Shown here: positions 1-7,444 of the stretch, in pieces | Layout of the letters: each line of letters begins with the position of its first letter | How positions within the stretch are numbered: the stretch's first letter is position 1 | Source: Pedobacter petrophilus | GTDB taxonomy: Bacteria > Bacteroidota > Bacteroidia > Sphingobacteriales > Sphingobacteriaceae | DNA: 45,493 nucleotides | NCBI RefSeq assembly: GCF_009674725.1 | Contig: NZ_WKKH01000036.1 | Coordinates: forward strand, 1 to 45,493 | Direction of reading: 5' to 3' | Position numbers and translations under genes: made by a program | Notes under the pieces: generated by a model | The model's database searches: none | The model's input: only the letters and a program-made list of their open reading frames with translations | What the model was told of the DNA's origin: nothing

Positions 1-76
1 CGCGGTTTAACGCATAGGCGCAATGAAGTACATCGTACTCCTTGCCCGAAAAATTCAATCTAGCTTTGAAAGCCAT
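1..76 (-). CDS. tssD: Type VI secretion system tube protein TssD (Hcp), N-terminal fragment
   Basis: The reverse strand reads from an ATG at 76 to the window edge without a stop and gives 25 residues beginning MAFKARLNFSGKEYDV and continuing LHCAYALNR. This is the characteristic start of TssD/Hcp proteins of the Bacteroidota type VI secretion system (T6SS subtype iii), where the GKEYDVL and Y-L-R residues form the first strands of the tube protomer. Full-length family members are about 130 residues, so roughly 80% lies outside the window. Hcp hexamers stack into the inner tube that is fired by the contractile sheath. Whether this is the structural tube gene of a complete T6SS locus or an orphan or effector-carrier Hcp cannot be judged from here. 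The call rests on recognition of a short but distinctive stretch. Confidence 0.85.
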   Translation of the reverse strand, partial: MAFKARLNFSGKEYDVLHCAYALNR

Positions 77-110
77 AAGTTTTAAATTTAAAGGTTAAAT
101 AATAGGTTCA

Positions 111-128
111 TTGTAGCATCCGCTACAA
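111..128. promoter_or_regulatory. Perfect inverted repeat upstream of tssD
   Basis: TTGTAGC and GCTACAA form a perfect 7-bp inverted repeat around a 4-nt loop (ATCC), 35 bp upstream of the tssD start codon. It could be a leader hairpin or an operator. A second weak stem of similar sequence (TGTAG/CTACA) lies at 337-353. No convincing TAnnTTTG promoter was found for tssD; function is unknown. Confidence 0.35.
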
Positions 129-623
129 TAACTATAGCCCAAATATTAAGCCAATTATCCTGTATGTTACTCATAATTAATTGTTAACGGTAAGTCTTTT
201 TTTGAAAACATGAGCTCAACTGTATCTGAATGCAGATTTTAACGATAAAATTATTTGTATTTCTTTTGAAATTATTTTTGTCTCAGTTTAGCTATGTCAT
301 TTGACAGGAAAAGTATTGTAGACTTTTGAGACATTGTGTAGCTTTTTTCTACAGGATCACTTCACAAGTTACTTCCTATAGTGATGTCTTAATGATCTGT
401 TTGCTATCGCTCAATGCCAGCGCTTACGCAGGTAGACCGGGATTTACTCTGGCGCTTTTGGATCGTTCCAATTTGCATTGACAACAATTTTAGGAATATT
501 GAAAGTGCTGACTGTCGAATTCCGGGCCTGATCAAAGAATTTAGAGGCAATAACTTCATAAGTGATTGTTTAAATTATTGGATCTATCTTCCGGGCGAGA
601 TTAGAAAGCAACTAACAAGCGCC
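129..623. other. Intergenic region between tssD and a lipoprotein gene
   Basis: AT-rich stretch upstream of tssD (minus strand) and downstream of the lipoprotein gene (minus strand). It presumably holds the tssD promoter. A plus-strand open frame at 414-758 overlaps the lipoprotein gene antisense, has no recognisable family features, and is judged spurious. Nothing else is recognised. Confidence 0.4.
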
Positions 624-1151
624 TTACAAGGTTGCTATGGATGTGATATTAATTCCGACAAAACAATCATCTACACATCCTTCTGGTGTAAAACCACAGG
701 TAGAGATCATACCATTATTTCCTGCTTCAAAGATCGAGCTGGAACCCTTTCTTTTTAATAACCAATTCGTTTTAGCTAAATCATAAATTTCATCTAAAGT
801 TAGCGGTTGGGCCGCAGGAGTGGTTTTGTGCGTATTTAAATCACTTTCATTCTCTACCCATTCCAGCGCCTCTTTAGGTATGTTTTCCAATCCTTCGGTC
901 GAAATATTTTTATAATGTCGCTGCGTTACCTTACCATTAGTAATGGTAATTATTGTAGTACTTCTATGGTCAGGCCATGAATAATTTGATACTTTGTACT
1001 GATAGGTATTATTAGATGATTCTTTAAAACTCAACCAGGTACTGAAGCTTCGTTCAAAGCTCTTGCTATTTTCAATGTCGCTTTTACTGCAAGCAGTAAT
1101 TACTAAACCTATTAGAAACAGGATTAGGGTAAAGTGGCTTTTTTTCATCAT
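624..1151 (-). CDS. Putative outer-membrane or periplasmic lipoprotein, function unknown
   Basis: The 175-residue protein begins with two methionines, basic residues and a hydrophobic stretch ending in a lipobox (VITAC, about residues 17-21), so it should be a class II lipoprotein anchored at Cys21. The rest is polar, with a beta-rich middle part (YQYKVSNYSW, TTIITITNGKV) and a helical segment around residues 115-130. Near the C terminus is a CGFTPEGCVDDC cluster with three cysteines, which could form disulfides or bind a metal. I do not recognise a named family, although short lipoproteins of this design are common in Bacteroidota. Either methionine (1151 or 1148) could be the start. It stands alone between two long intergenic regions, so no function follows from context. 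Confidence 0.75.
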   Translation of the reverse strand: MMKKSHFTLILFLIGLVITACSKSDIENSKSFERSFSTWLSFKESSNNTYQYKVSNYSWPDHRSTTIITITNGKVTQRHYKNISTEGLENIPKEALEWVENESDLNTHKTTPAAQPLTLDEIYDLAKTNWLLKRKGSSSIFEAGNNGMISTCGFTPEGCVDDCFVGINITSIATL

Positions 1152-1639
1152 TATAAAAATAATAGTAATAACTGATCAGGTATCTTTTTACGCAAACGAT
1201 GAGATCACTCATAACGCTACATTAAGCAATCCAATAGCAGGATAGGAATTTAAAATAACACATCTTTTTTAAATCGGCTTCCCCTTAGATATTCCGTTCG
1301 CTACCACTATTTATCTATTCAGTGATATAGATACCTGGCCTATTTTGGAGCGTCTTTTCGCTCTTGCGTCAGGCTTTACGTTGTCTATCCATTCAAGTGA
1401 CCATGCGCCGGGGAAACAGCCCATAAAATGTTTAAAGCTATGATTAAATGATTTTTTTCTTTGGTAGCTCCATTTAATATCATGAACAGTTCCATTCCGC
1501 GCCCGCATGCAACTGCCAGATTACACAACTAAAGCTAAAAGAACTGGTAAATAATACTTAATGGTACCTGCGATATTGCGCGCAGTGATATCAAGGCCAC
1601 AAGTGGCTACTGAATGGTAGTATCTGGGTTGGTAGATTG

Positions 1640-1683
1640 TTCGTGCTTTGTTCGTCTTTCATTCGTCTATCATTCGTCTATGC
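1640..1683 (+). repeat. Four 11-bp tandem units (TTCGTCTATCA type)
   Basis: Four imperfect copies of an 11-mer follow each other: TTCGTGCTTTG, TTCGTCTTTCA, TTCGTCTATCA and TTCGTCTATGC. The palindrome TATGGCCATA follows immediately. The spacing equals about one helical turn, which would suit a protein-binding array, but the function is unknown. Confidence 0.7.
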
Positions 1684-1880
1684 TATGGCCATAAAGCAAC
1701 CCAACACGGCCGAAAGACAAGCTTTAGTAAAGCATTACACCTTTGTGCTATAAGCCATGGTGCAACCAATCCTTAACCAGTTCCGAGCCCCGGGCAAGTG
1801 GCGCTCATCCATGTTGCCACAACTGCCTTATATAATTGCTTCAGCGGCCATGTACGCATCATACGCAACATCTGTGCGTC

Positions 1881-1979
1881 TTGCTGAACTTGTTTCAGTA
1901 TTTTAATAATGAAGTTAGGTCCTGAAATAAATTCAGGATGACGGGATGGTCATAGCGATCGTTTGTGCATAGTCGTTTA
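1881..1979 (+). repeat. REP-like paired palindromic repeat, copy 1
   Basis: The block contains CTGAACTTGTTTCAG (about 1884-1898) followed by CCTGAAATAAATTCAGG (1921-1937) and then a conserved tail including GGGATGGTCATAGCGATCG. The first palindrome resembles the reverse complement of the second, so the block is a pair of REP-like units in opposite orientation. The whole block is repeated at 2008-2109, and a single related unit lies at 45325-45357. Confidence 0.75.
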
Positions 1980-2007
1980 AATGCGGGTGGTGTTGCTGAA
2001 CCTTGAT

Positions 2008-2109
2008 TTGCTGAACTTGTTTCAGCATCTTTATCAGTTTAAATAAGGTCCTGAAATAAATTCAGGAGGACGGGATGGTCATAGCGATCGTTTGTGCATT
2101 AGTCGGTTA
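2008..2109 (+). repeat. REP-like paired palindromic repeat, copy 2
   Basis: Near-duplicate of the block at 1881-1979: TGCTGAACTTGTTTCAGCA (about 2009-2027), a variable spacer, GTCCTGAAATAAATTCAGGA (2048-2067), and the same tail containing GCGATCGTTTGTGCAT. The palindromes have 6- to 7-bp arms and 5-nt loops. The spacer between the two palindromes is the least conserved part, whereas the 3' tail is almost identical in both copies. Confidence 0.75.
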
Positions 2110-2152
2110 TATGCGAATGACATCTCCAACCGTCTTAATGGTTCAACTAACT

Positions 2153-2980
2153 TCACCCTATCGCTTCAGTAAACCCTAATGCACTCGGTGCTTTCCCAAA
2201 CTTCTTTTTAAAAGAACGCGAGAAATGCGACAAACTTTCAAAGCCCAAATCTAAATAAATAGCAGAAGGTTTCTGGTGTTTGGTTTCAATAAGATGCCTG
2301 GCAATATTTAGCCTTTTATCTTGCAGCCAACGGCGTGGCGGTGAGCCAAACGTTATCTGGAAATCGCGCTTAAAGCCTGCCAAACTCCTCCCTGTTAGCT
2401 GTGCGAATCTCTCCACCGGGATATTGAAATGAAAATTATTAAGCATAAATTTTTCCAGATCTATTTTATAAGGCTGTGAAAAATCGAATAAAAAGTTACG
2501 GAGCGCTGGTACCGCGAGCAGCAATAACTTTACGCCTTCCCTCACTTTCAAGATCCCCATTTCATCTGTTACGGCTGATCCCGAGCTCCGGGCATACGGA
2601 ATAACAGACTGAAAATATCCTTGTAGAAATGCATTTAATGGAACTAATATATTTGGCAAACCCGTATATTTCTGCCCCGTTTCGAGCTTTTCTTCTAATG
2701 CTATTTTCCGCAAAAGATCCTCCTGGAGGGAAATTACTATTGTTTCATAATTCGCTCCGATGAGGGGTGTTTTGCTTAGCGTACCCAACTGGTTTTTACC
2801 AATCAGCAGTAATTCTCCCCCACCCATCGCAATCTTTTGCACGGCGGTTTCTAAAACCAAATCTCCCGAAACCTGTAAAATCAAAGTATGGTGGTTCCAT
2901 AAGCATAGTTTCTCCTTCCGCTCTGAAGAGTGGTATGAATAAAAAATTACACCTGGAAGAATTTCTGCCGGACTGGTCAT
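2153..2980 (-). CDS. AraC-family transcriptional regulator
   Basis: The 275-residue protein has the usual AraC layout: an N-terminal sensing domain of about 165 residues and a C-terminal pair of helix-turn-helix motifs (about residues 170-275). The DNA-binding part shows the family pattern VERFAQLTGRSLAGFKRDF, then GSPPRRWLQDKRLNIARHLI and DLGFESLSHFSRSFKKKFG, with the typical F-K-K-x-F-G-x-x-P end. The start codon directly abuts the stop codon of the upstream aldo/keto reductase (TAA followed by ATG, no gap), so the two genes are almost certainly one transcript and probably translationally coupled. The regulator may control that operon. The ligand is unknown. Confidence 0.9.
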   Translation of the reverse strand: MTSPAEILPGVIFYSYHSSERKEKLCLWNHHTLILQVSGDLVLETAVQKIAMGGGELLLIGKNQLGTLSKTPLIGANYETIVISLQEDLLRKIALEEKLETGQKYTGLPNILVPLNAFLQGYFQSVIPYARSSGSAVTDEMGILKVREGVKLLLLAVPALRNFLFDFSQPYKIDLEKFMLNNFHFNIPVERFAQLTGRSLAGFKRDFQITFGSPPRRWLQDKRLNIARHLIETKHQKPSAIYLDLGFESLSHFSRSFKKKFGKAPSALGFTEAIG

Positions 2981-3952
2981 TTAGCGTTCTAAATAAGTGC
3001 CGCCAAGTATAGCACCTGTTGCAAAAGTAGTATTTAAAATGTTCATTTCTTCCCCGGTAAATACAATATCCATCGCCGTAATGTTTTCCGGCAGGCGAGA
3101 CCTGCGGCTCATGCTTACCAAAGGCATAATATAATCGCCTTGCGCCTTCACCCAGGCAATCGCTACCTGTGTTGGTGTATAACCTTTGTTGTTAGCCAAT
3201 TGCTTTAAAACTTCTACTTTCTTCAGGTTATTAATTAAATTTTCATCATGAAAACGTGAGAAATGATTCCGGAAATCATCTGCTGGAAGCGGGGCTTTCA
3301 TTTCTCCTGTCAATAAGCCCTCGGCAGTATTTGCGAAAGCCACTACGCCAATGCCTAATTCTTTGGCTGTGGGCAACAATTCTGCTTCTATCTTACGGTC
3401 GGCCAGCGAATACCCAAACTCCAGCGCACTTATCGGGTGAATGTGGTTTGCTTCGCGAAGCTGACCTGCGGTAATTTCTGATACGCCAATATGACGAACT
3501 TTACCTTCTTTAATTAAGTCGGCCACGGTTCCGATAATGTCTTCCAACGGGACACTGCCATCCATTCGGCTCGGCTGGTAAAGGTCTATTGTTTCGATAC
3601 CTAAACGGGTGAGGGAATAATTAACGAAATTTTTGATGGCGATGGGGCGCAAATCCATTCCCAGCCATTGCCCGTTGTGAAAGATGGCACCAAATTTAAC
3701 GCTGATGAAAGCATCGTCGCGTCTCCCTTTAATGGCTTTACCAATGAGCATTTCATTATGGCCTGCGCCATAAAAATCACCTGTGTTCAAAAAACTGATC
3801 CCCCTGTCTAATGCTTCATGAATGGTAGCGATACTTTCTTTTTCGTCTGGCGTTGGGCCGCCCCAGATAGAAGACATCCGCATACAACCTAAACCTAGCC
3901 TGGATACGAACGGGCCATTCTGACCTAACTGAATTTTTGTGGTGTTTTTCAT
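2981..3952 (-). CDS. Aldo/keto reductase
   Basis: The 323-residue protein is a (beta/alpha)8 NADPH-dependent oxidoreductase of the aldo/keto reductase superfamily. It has GLGCMRMS near the N terminus, the conserved GDFYGAGHNEMLIGKAI block (Asp59 and Tyr61 of the catalytic tetrad), and ISVKFG (Lys86). The usual tetrad histidine after the LYQ strand is not present: the sequence reads LYQPSRMDGSVPLED. A PxR/PARxD-type variant occurs in a known AKR subgroup, so the protein may still be active but with altered proton transfer. I chose Met at 3952 (MKNTTKIQ) rather than the upstream in-frame Met at 3979, because family similarity starts there. The AraC regulator follows with no gap. The substrate cannot be deduced. 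Confidence 0.9.
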   Translation of the reverse strand: MKNTTKIQLGQNGPFVSRLGLGCMRMSSIWGGPTPDEKESIATIHEALDRGISFLNTGDFYGAGHNEMLIGKAIKGRRDDAFISVKFGAIFHNGQWLGMDLRPIAIKNFVNYSLTRLGIETIDLYQPSRMDGSVPLEDIIGTVADLIKEGKVRHIGVSEITAGQLREANHIHPISALEFGYSLADRKIEAELLPTAKELGIGVVAFANTAEGLLTGEMKAPLPADDFRNHFSRFHDENLINNLKKVEVLKQLANNKGYTPTQVAIAWVKAQGDYIMPLVSMSRRSRLPENITAMDIVFTGEEMNILNTTFATGAILGGTYLER

Positions 3953-4267
3953 GATACAAAGATCAGCGAACGAAACCACTAATAGTTGACTGTACGGCTC
4001 AAATACTTTACCTCTACAGCTCAGAATAGTTGATCTTGTTAAGAATACCGGATAAAGGGCAATGGAAAAATTAGTTTCGCAGCTATAGATTAAAAAAATA
4101 CTTCTGCATAATCAGGCGCAAATGTAGACGCCGATTATTAACTCACTGCTAAAAATGGATTAGCAAAAGGGTTTTCGATCGTTCAGATCTATCCGCTTGT
4201 CAATATTTTAAAGATCAATATTCTTTTTGACCATTTATCAATCAGTGAAATTTAAATGGGTCGTTAT
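3953..4267. other. Intergenic region upstream of the reductase-regulator operon
   Basis: About 315 bp of AT-rich DNA between two minus-strand genes. It must hold the promoter of the aldo/keto reductase operon, but I see no clear TAnnTTTG box. A short direct repeat TCAATATT occurs around 4200-4220. Nothing else is recognised. Confidence 0.4.
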
Positions 4268-4915
4268 CTATAGACCAAGGCCTTTTCGTAAAAAGAGCAT
4301 AAACGGATAGGCTTTCTGGTATTCGATTGACATTGTATCTGCCAGTTTTGGAATTTTCAGATCCGGATCTGGCATGGGCCACCGAATTTCATAACTGGTG
4401 AGTTTGAGGAAACGTTCGCCAGGTACACCCGGCTGGTAGCCTTTCGGCAATGGTCCTTTTGCAGAATCGGTGTTAAGTTCAAAAGCAGTAACCTCACTAA
4501 CTTGTGCTAAAATTGATTCAAGTTCAATAAGATTTTTAGTCAGGTAACTTCTCATTACCTGAATACCAAAAACATCAGGATCATACCGGATACTAAAATA
4601 ACTTCCCTCTGGATCAAGGTGAACCAGGTATACAGGCTCGTTGCCACCATTTGATAAGGGACTAACCGCAATATCGAAATGAGAATAGTAAATCTGTTTT
4701 TTTTTCGGTTTTGGAATGGTCAGACTTGAAATAAACCTGGCACTATCAATTTCCGAGCTAATCACTTCATCAAACGCGGTCAGTTTAGTTACCAGCGCAT
4801 AAGCAAGGTCATCAAGTTCAGCCTTTGCCCGTTCATATTCTCCGATATGATCCAGAAACCAGCTGGCATTATTATTTCCCTGAAGTGATTGAAGAAATTC
4901 TAGCGTTTTTCGCAT
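4268..4915 (-). CDS. DUF2461-like protein
   Basis: The 215-residue protein starts with LEFLQSLQGNNNASWFLDHIGEYERAKAE, which matches the N-terminal signature of DUF2461 (TIGR02453) proteins: F-L-x-x-L-x-x-N-N-x-x-W-F-x-x-x-x-x-Y. The middle RFISSLTIPKPKKKQIYYSHFDIAVSP corresponds to the family region that usually reads FR-x-x-x-D-x-RF-S-x-x-K-x-P-Y-K-x-H-F, here quite diverged. Length is normal for the family (about 215-230). No biochemical role is established for DUF2461. It stands alone, with a long non-coding region upstream. Confidence 0.75.
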   Translation of the reverse strand: MRKTLEFLQSLQGNNNASWFLDHIGEYERAKAELDDLAYALVTKLTAFDEVISSEIDSARFISSLTIPKPKKKQIYYSHFDIAVSPLSNGGNEPVYLVHLDPEGSYFSIRYDPDVFGIQVMRSYLTKNLIELESILAQVSEVTAFELNTDSAKGPLPKGYQPGVPGERFLKLTSYEIRWPMPDPDLKIPKLADTMSIEYQKAYPFMLFLRKGLGL

Positions 4916-5129
4916 ATTGTTTTTGAATCGTCGGGTAAGTTAATAATTCTATCGGGGAAACGAAAATGATCTCACCTGAGGCGTCCGAATCGCCATCTTT
5001 TCATCATGGATACCTGAGCTGCTTCCTTTTAGTCAACCCGGCATTTAATTATTTTAGCTACAGTTTACTGGAGACCAGCGGAGATAAGTTTTTTAACCGT
5101 AAAAATTAATAAATATTTCTCGAAAAGTG
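4916..5129. other. Intergenic region between the DUF2461 gene and the small RNA
   Basis: This stretch holds the upstream region of the DUF2461 gene (minus strand) and leads into the promoter of the small RNA candidate on the plus strand. No gene is seen. The wider non-coding gap continues to 5572 and holds the RNA and a large hairpin. Confidence 0.4.
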
Positions 5130-5158
5130 TTGCATTATGCGAGATCATATTATCTTTG
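5130..5158 (+). promoter_or_regulatory. Bacteroidota-type promoter of the small RNA
   Basis: A TTG at 5130-5132 and TATCTTTG at 5151-5158 are separated by 18 bp, close to the Bacteroidota sigma-A consensus TTTG-N19..21-TAnnTTTG. The predicted start lies just upstream of the structured stretch that ends in a strong terminator, so promoter, RNA and terminator are all in the expected order. Confidence 0.65.
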
Positions 5159-5159
5159 C

Positions 5160-5258
5160 AGCCGTAGGGGGTGAGAGCCCTACATCACAGTCTGTAAAGA
5201 TTGAGAGCGTTAATTTAGATAAAAGGTTACAACAGCGATTGTTGTAGCCTTTTTTTTT
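5160..5258 (+). ncRNA. Candidate stand-alone small RNA, about 95-100 nt
   Basis: Between a consensus promoter (5130-5158) and an intrinsic terminator (5225-5258) lies a stretch with no start codon or reading frame but with two further predicted stems. The first is GTAGGG/CCCTAC at 5164-5169 and 5178-5183. The second is AGTCT/AGATT at 5189-5193 and 5198-5202, with a GTAA loop. The flanking genes are on the opposite strand, so this is an independent transcript and not a leader. I cannot assign it to a known family from memory; it could belong to a Bacteroidota RNA class such as Flavo-1, or be new. A trans-acting regulator or a housekeeping RNA are both possible. Confidence 0.6.
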
Positions 5259-5259
5259 T
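5225..5259 (+). terminator. Intrinsic terminator of the small RNA
   Basis: GGTTACAACA (5225-5234) pairs with TGTTGTAGCC (5240-5249) around a 5-nt loop, ten pairs including one G-U, preceded by four A and followed by a run of about ten T. This is a textbook rho-independent terminator on the plus strand. Confidence 0.85.
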
Positions 5260-5528
5260 AAAAACTGTGCTTTTGAAAAGTAAGTACTATAAAACGATGC
5301 CCACTGCGGTTGCAGCTAAACATTTAAAATCAGAGCCAGAATAACCCAAACTTTCTAAGCGCACGCCCGGGCATGTGTGTTGCGTCAAAAAAAATTAGCG
5401 AAAAGCAGTAACCGATAAGTGATCAGCAAATGCATGATTTCAAGAAGATTATAATTTGAGATTTAGGTTAACCGCGGGAGATTTGGGTTAGCGAAGGAGG
5501 TGAGATACCCATTATCTGTAATAGGATT

Positions 5529-5567
5529 ATTAATCACCAGACATTCGAAGAATGCCTGGTGATTAAT
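5529..5567. terminator. Long hairpin downstream of the YciF-like gene
   Basis: ATTAATCACCAG (5529-5540) and CTGGTGATTAAT (5556-5567) form a perfect 12-bp stem. It continues after one A/C mismatch into CATTC/GAATG with a GAA loop. The hairpin begins a few bases after the stop codon of the minus-strand gene at 5573 and probably serves as its terminator or 3' stabiliser. No strong T tract follows it. Confidence 0.6.
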
Positions 5568-5572
5568 ATAAA

Positions 5573-6088
5573 TTATGCTGCAGCATTAGCAGATGTCATG
5601 GCGATATCTGTTAATAAACTATCAGTTTCTTTTTCTTCAGCGAGTGTTGCAGCTAAAAGCTCTTCCGCCTCAGTATGTTCCATTAATTTAGCATAGGTTA
5701 CCAGGCAACCGTAGCTTGCAATTTCATAATGCTCTACTTTTTGTGCAGCAGAAATTAACGCGGCGCCGAGGACCGCCTGATCTTCAAAGCTTTCCATAAT
5801 CTCATCAGCCTCTTCCAATAAACCTGCCATCGCTTTGCATTTTTTCGCTCTTGCAGTTAATCCTAAAGATTTAAAAACATCTTTAAGTCTTTCTATTTGT
5901 CCTTCAGTCTGTGCATAGTGCGTCTCGAAAGCAGATTTCAAGTCGGGATTTTCCGCAACTGAAGCCATTTTTTTTAATCCTTTTAGAAGCTGTTTCTCAG
6001 CGCCTAAAATATCTCTTAATTCATCCACGAATAATTCGTGAAGATGTCCGTTCGGCATTTCCGATGCCTCTTTACCTGATTTTGCCAT
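5573..6088 (-). CDS. YciE/YciF-like ferritin-fold stress protein (DUF892)
   Basis: The 171-residue helical protein matches the DUF892/YciF family. It has LHELFVDELRDILGAEKQLLKGLKKMA near the N terminus, FETHYAQTEGQIERLKDVF, then AQKVEHYEIASYGCLVTYA and LLAATLAEEKETDSLLTDIA. The repeated E-x-x-H/E pattern on four long helices (for example EKQ, HYAQTEGQ, KVEHYEI, AEEKETD) supports a four-helix bundle able to hold a di-metal site, as in ferritin-like proteins. YciF-type proteins are general stress proteins in enterobacteria, and their exact reaction is unsettled. Length is typical (about 165-170). A short alanine-rich tail ends the protein. A long hairpin follows the stop codon. Confidence 0.9.
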   Translation of the reverse strand: MAKSGKEASEMPNGHLHELFVDELRDILGAEKQLLKGLKKMASVAENPDLKSAFETHYAQTEGQIERLKDVFKSLGLTARAKKCKAMAGLLEEADEIMESFEDQAVLGAALISAAQKVEHYEIASYGCLVTYAKLMEHTEAEELLAATLAEEKETDSLLTDIAMTSANAAA

Positions 6089-6180
6089 CTTGTATAATTT
6101 TTTATTGTTTGTTTATGAAACCAGAAAACTTTAAAATAGGTTTAGAAAATTTTTAAAAATATTTTGCTTAAAGATTCAGT

Positions 6181-7443
6181 TTAGCTCAACTGATCCGGTG
6201 CCAATACTATCATCTTTCCCTTGTTTTCGCCATCTATAGCTGTGCCTTGCCCGAGGTAAATAAAACCTTCTGTTTTACCAGCCTCAATGGCAGACTTGTA
6301 TATGGCCAGTGTATCCTGCGCATCGAGTAACGCTTTTGCGTAAGGCTCATGCAGACGCCTGTCGCAGGGATTATCCGCATCTGCATCCCACAAACCAGCA
6401 TGGTGCCAGATGTGAAGGTGGTCCCAATCCGGACGGTCGATAATTGGATAAAGACAAACCCCCTGAAGCGGTACACCCGCTCCGATCGCCTTCATACATT
6501 CACGGGTAATCAGTTCAATCCAGTTGGGCCGGTGTTCTCCTGAATGGCTGGTTTCTGCTAAAACGATCGGTTTTCCGTACCTTGAATAGGCCTCCAGCAG
6601 TAGCGACGAAAGCCCCCGCCAACGCGAATCAAGTTCGAGATTTGCCCAGGGAAGAAAGGTAAATTCGCCACAAATCCACTGGTTATTGTAATAGAAATTA
6701 ACTCCCATAATGTCGATCAGGTCACTGCTCCCACCCAACTCCGGGCACATTAAACCGGTTAACATATCTGTTGCCTGGTATTGCAGCTGATGTTCTTCTG
6801 CCGCTTTAGCGATCATCTCTGCAGTGGCACCTAAAGGAGGTACAATATTTACAATAGGCTCAGTAGTCATTATTTTTGTAGTAGCACTGATCGCCTTCAT
6901 CGCTTTGATGCCTTGAATGTAGGCACGCACCAAAGCATATTTAAGATCCCAGCCAATTCCTTTTGCATAAGGCGTGGTGCTTGCCTGTTCGCCCCCAAGC
7001 CAGGAGATAAATCCCACCTCATTAATTGGCGTGGCAATAAGCTGCAAATCGGGTGCATAATCCTGGTAAAATTGGGCAAAAGCACTACAAAGATTCACAA
7101 ACCGGTTTTGAAAATGAGGATGCAATGGACTCAGGTCGTCGGGATAACCAAAATGGCAAATATCCCAGATTTGCTGGATGCCGTGAAGCCTGCCCGCATC
7201 TATCATTTCCCTAACCACTGAAAAATCGTATTCATAAGGCCGCTTTTCAACATGGCTCCAGCGGATCCCTTCCCTCACTGTAGAAATACCAACTGTTTTG
7301 AGCAGGGCATAATCCCTGGCGGTATGCTCCAGGTGTCCGGTTAGTGCAAGCAAATCTATCCTGTTGCCATAATGATTAAGCTGGTCCGTGCATTCAAAGC
7401 CGCCCATCCAGAAAGAAGAAAAGGGCGTAGAAAAGTCTTCCAT
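6181..7443 (-). CDS. Clan GH-A glycoside hydrolase, family-1-like
   Basis: The 420-residue protein has a (beta/alpha)8 pattern with the hallmarks of clan GH-A. These are an acid/base in the NE pair of TPINEVGF (Glu142) and a nucleophile in VLAETSHSG (Glu297), with VREGIRWSHVE and WDICHFGYP at the expected strands. No signal peptide is seen, so it should act in the cytoplasm. It is the last gene of an operon with a glycosyltransferase (one base between stop and start) and UDP-galactopyranose mutase. That context suggests trimming or turnover of a galactofuranose-linked glycan, or a biosynthetic transglycosylation, but substrate specificity is inference. It is shorter than classical beta-glucosidases (about 450), and the family assignment inside clan A is uncertain. 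Confidence 0.8.
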   Translation of the reverse strand: MEDFSTPFSSFWMGGFECTDQLNHYGNRIDLLALTGHLEHTARDYALLKTVGISTVREGIRWSHVEKRPYEYDFSVVREMIDAGRLHGIQQIWDICHFGYPDDLSPLHPHFQNRFVNLCSAFAQFYQDYAPDLQLIATPINEVGFISWLGGEQASTTPYAKGIGWDLKYALVRAYIQGIKAMKAISATTKIMTTEPIVNIVPPLGATAEMIAKAAEEHQLQYQATDMLTGLMCPELGGSSDLIDIMGVNFYYNNQWICGEFTFLPWANLELDSRWRGLSSLLLEAYSRYGKPIVLAETSHSGEHRPNWIELITRECMKAIGAGVPLQGVCLYPIIDRPDWDHLHIWHHAGLWDADADNPCDRRLHEPYAKALLDAQDTLAIYKSAIEAGKTEGFIYLGQGTAIDGENKGKMIVLAPDQLS

Positions 7444-7444
7444 C

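Larger units (their letters stand above)
1152..2152. other. Gene-poor 1-kb region with repeats
   Basis: No convincing gene is present. The first half is of unclear origin and contains a 65-codon minus-strand frame (1311-1508) that I do not recognise. A run of 11-bp tandem units lies at 1640-1683, followed by the 10-bp palindrome TATGGCCATA (1684-1693). Two near-duplicate REP-like blocks lie at 1881-1979 and 2008-2109. The mixture suggests a decayed or repeat-receiving interval. Confidence 0.5.

Noticed and set aside
414..758. Plus-strand open frame of 114 codons near the left end
   Set aside because: Its second half is antisense to a well-supported lipoprotein gene, its composition is not protein-like, and no family or promoter supports it.
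1311..1508. Minus-strand 65-codon frame in the gene-poor region
   Set aside because: No recognisable domain, no promoter or neighbouring gene, and composition unlike its surroundings; it could be a decayed fragment, but nothing in the sequence shows it.
1684..1752. ATG at 1686 opening a 22-codon frame (MAIKQPNTAER...)
   Set aside because: Too short to judge and overlaps the palindrome; no ribosome-binding or conservation evidence.
5529..5567. Insertion-sequence end
   Set aside because: The perfect 12-bp arms are only 15 bp apart and sit just after a stop codon, which fits a terminator hairpin and not a terminal repeat of a mobile element.
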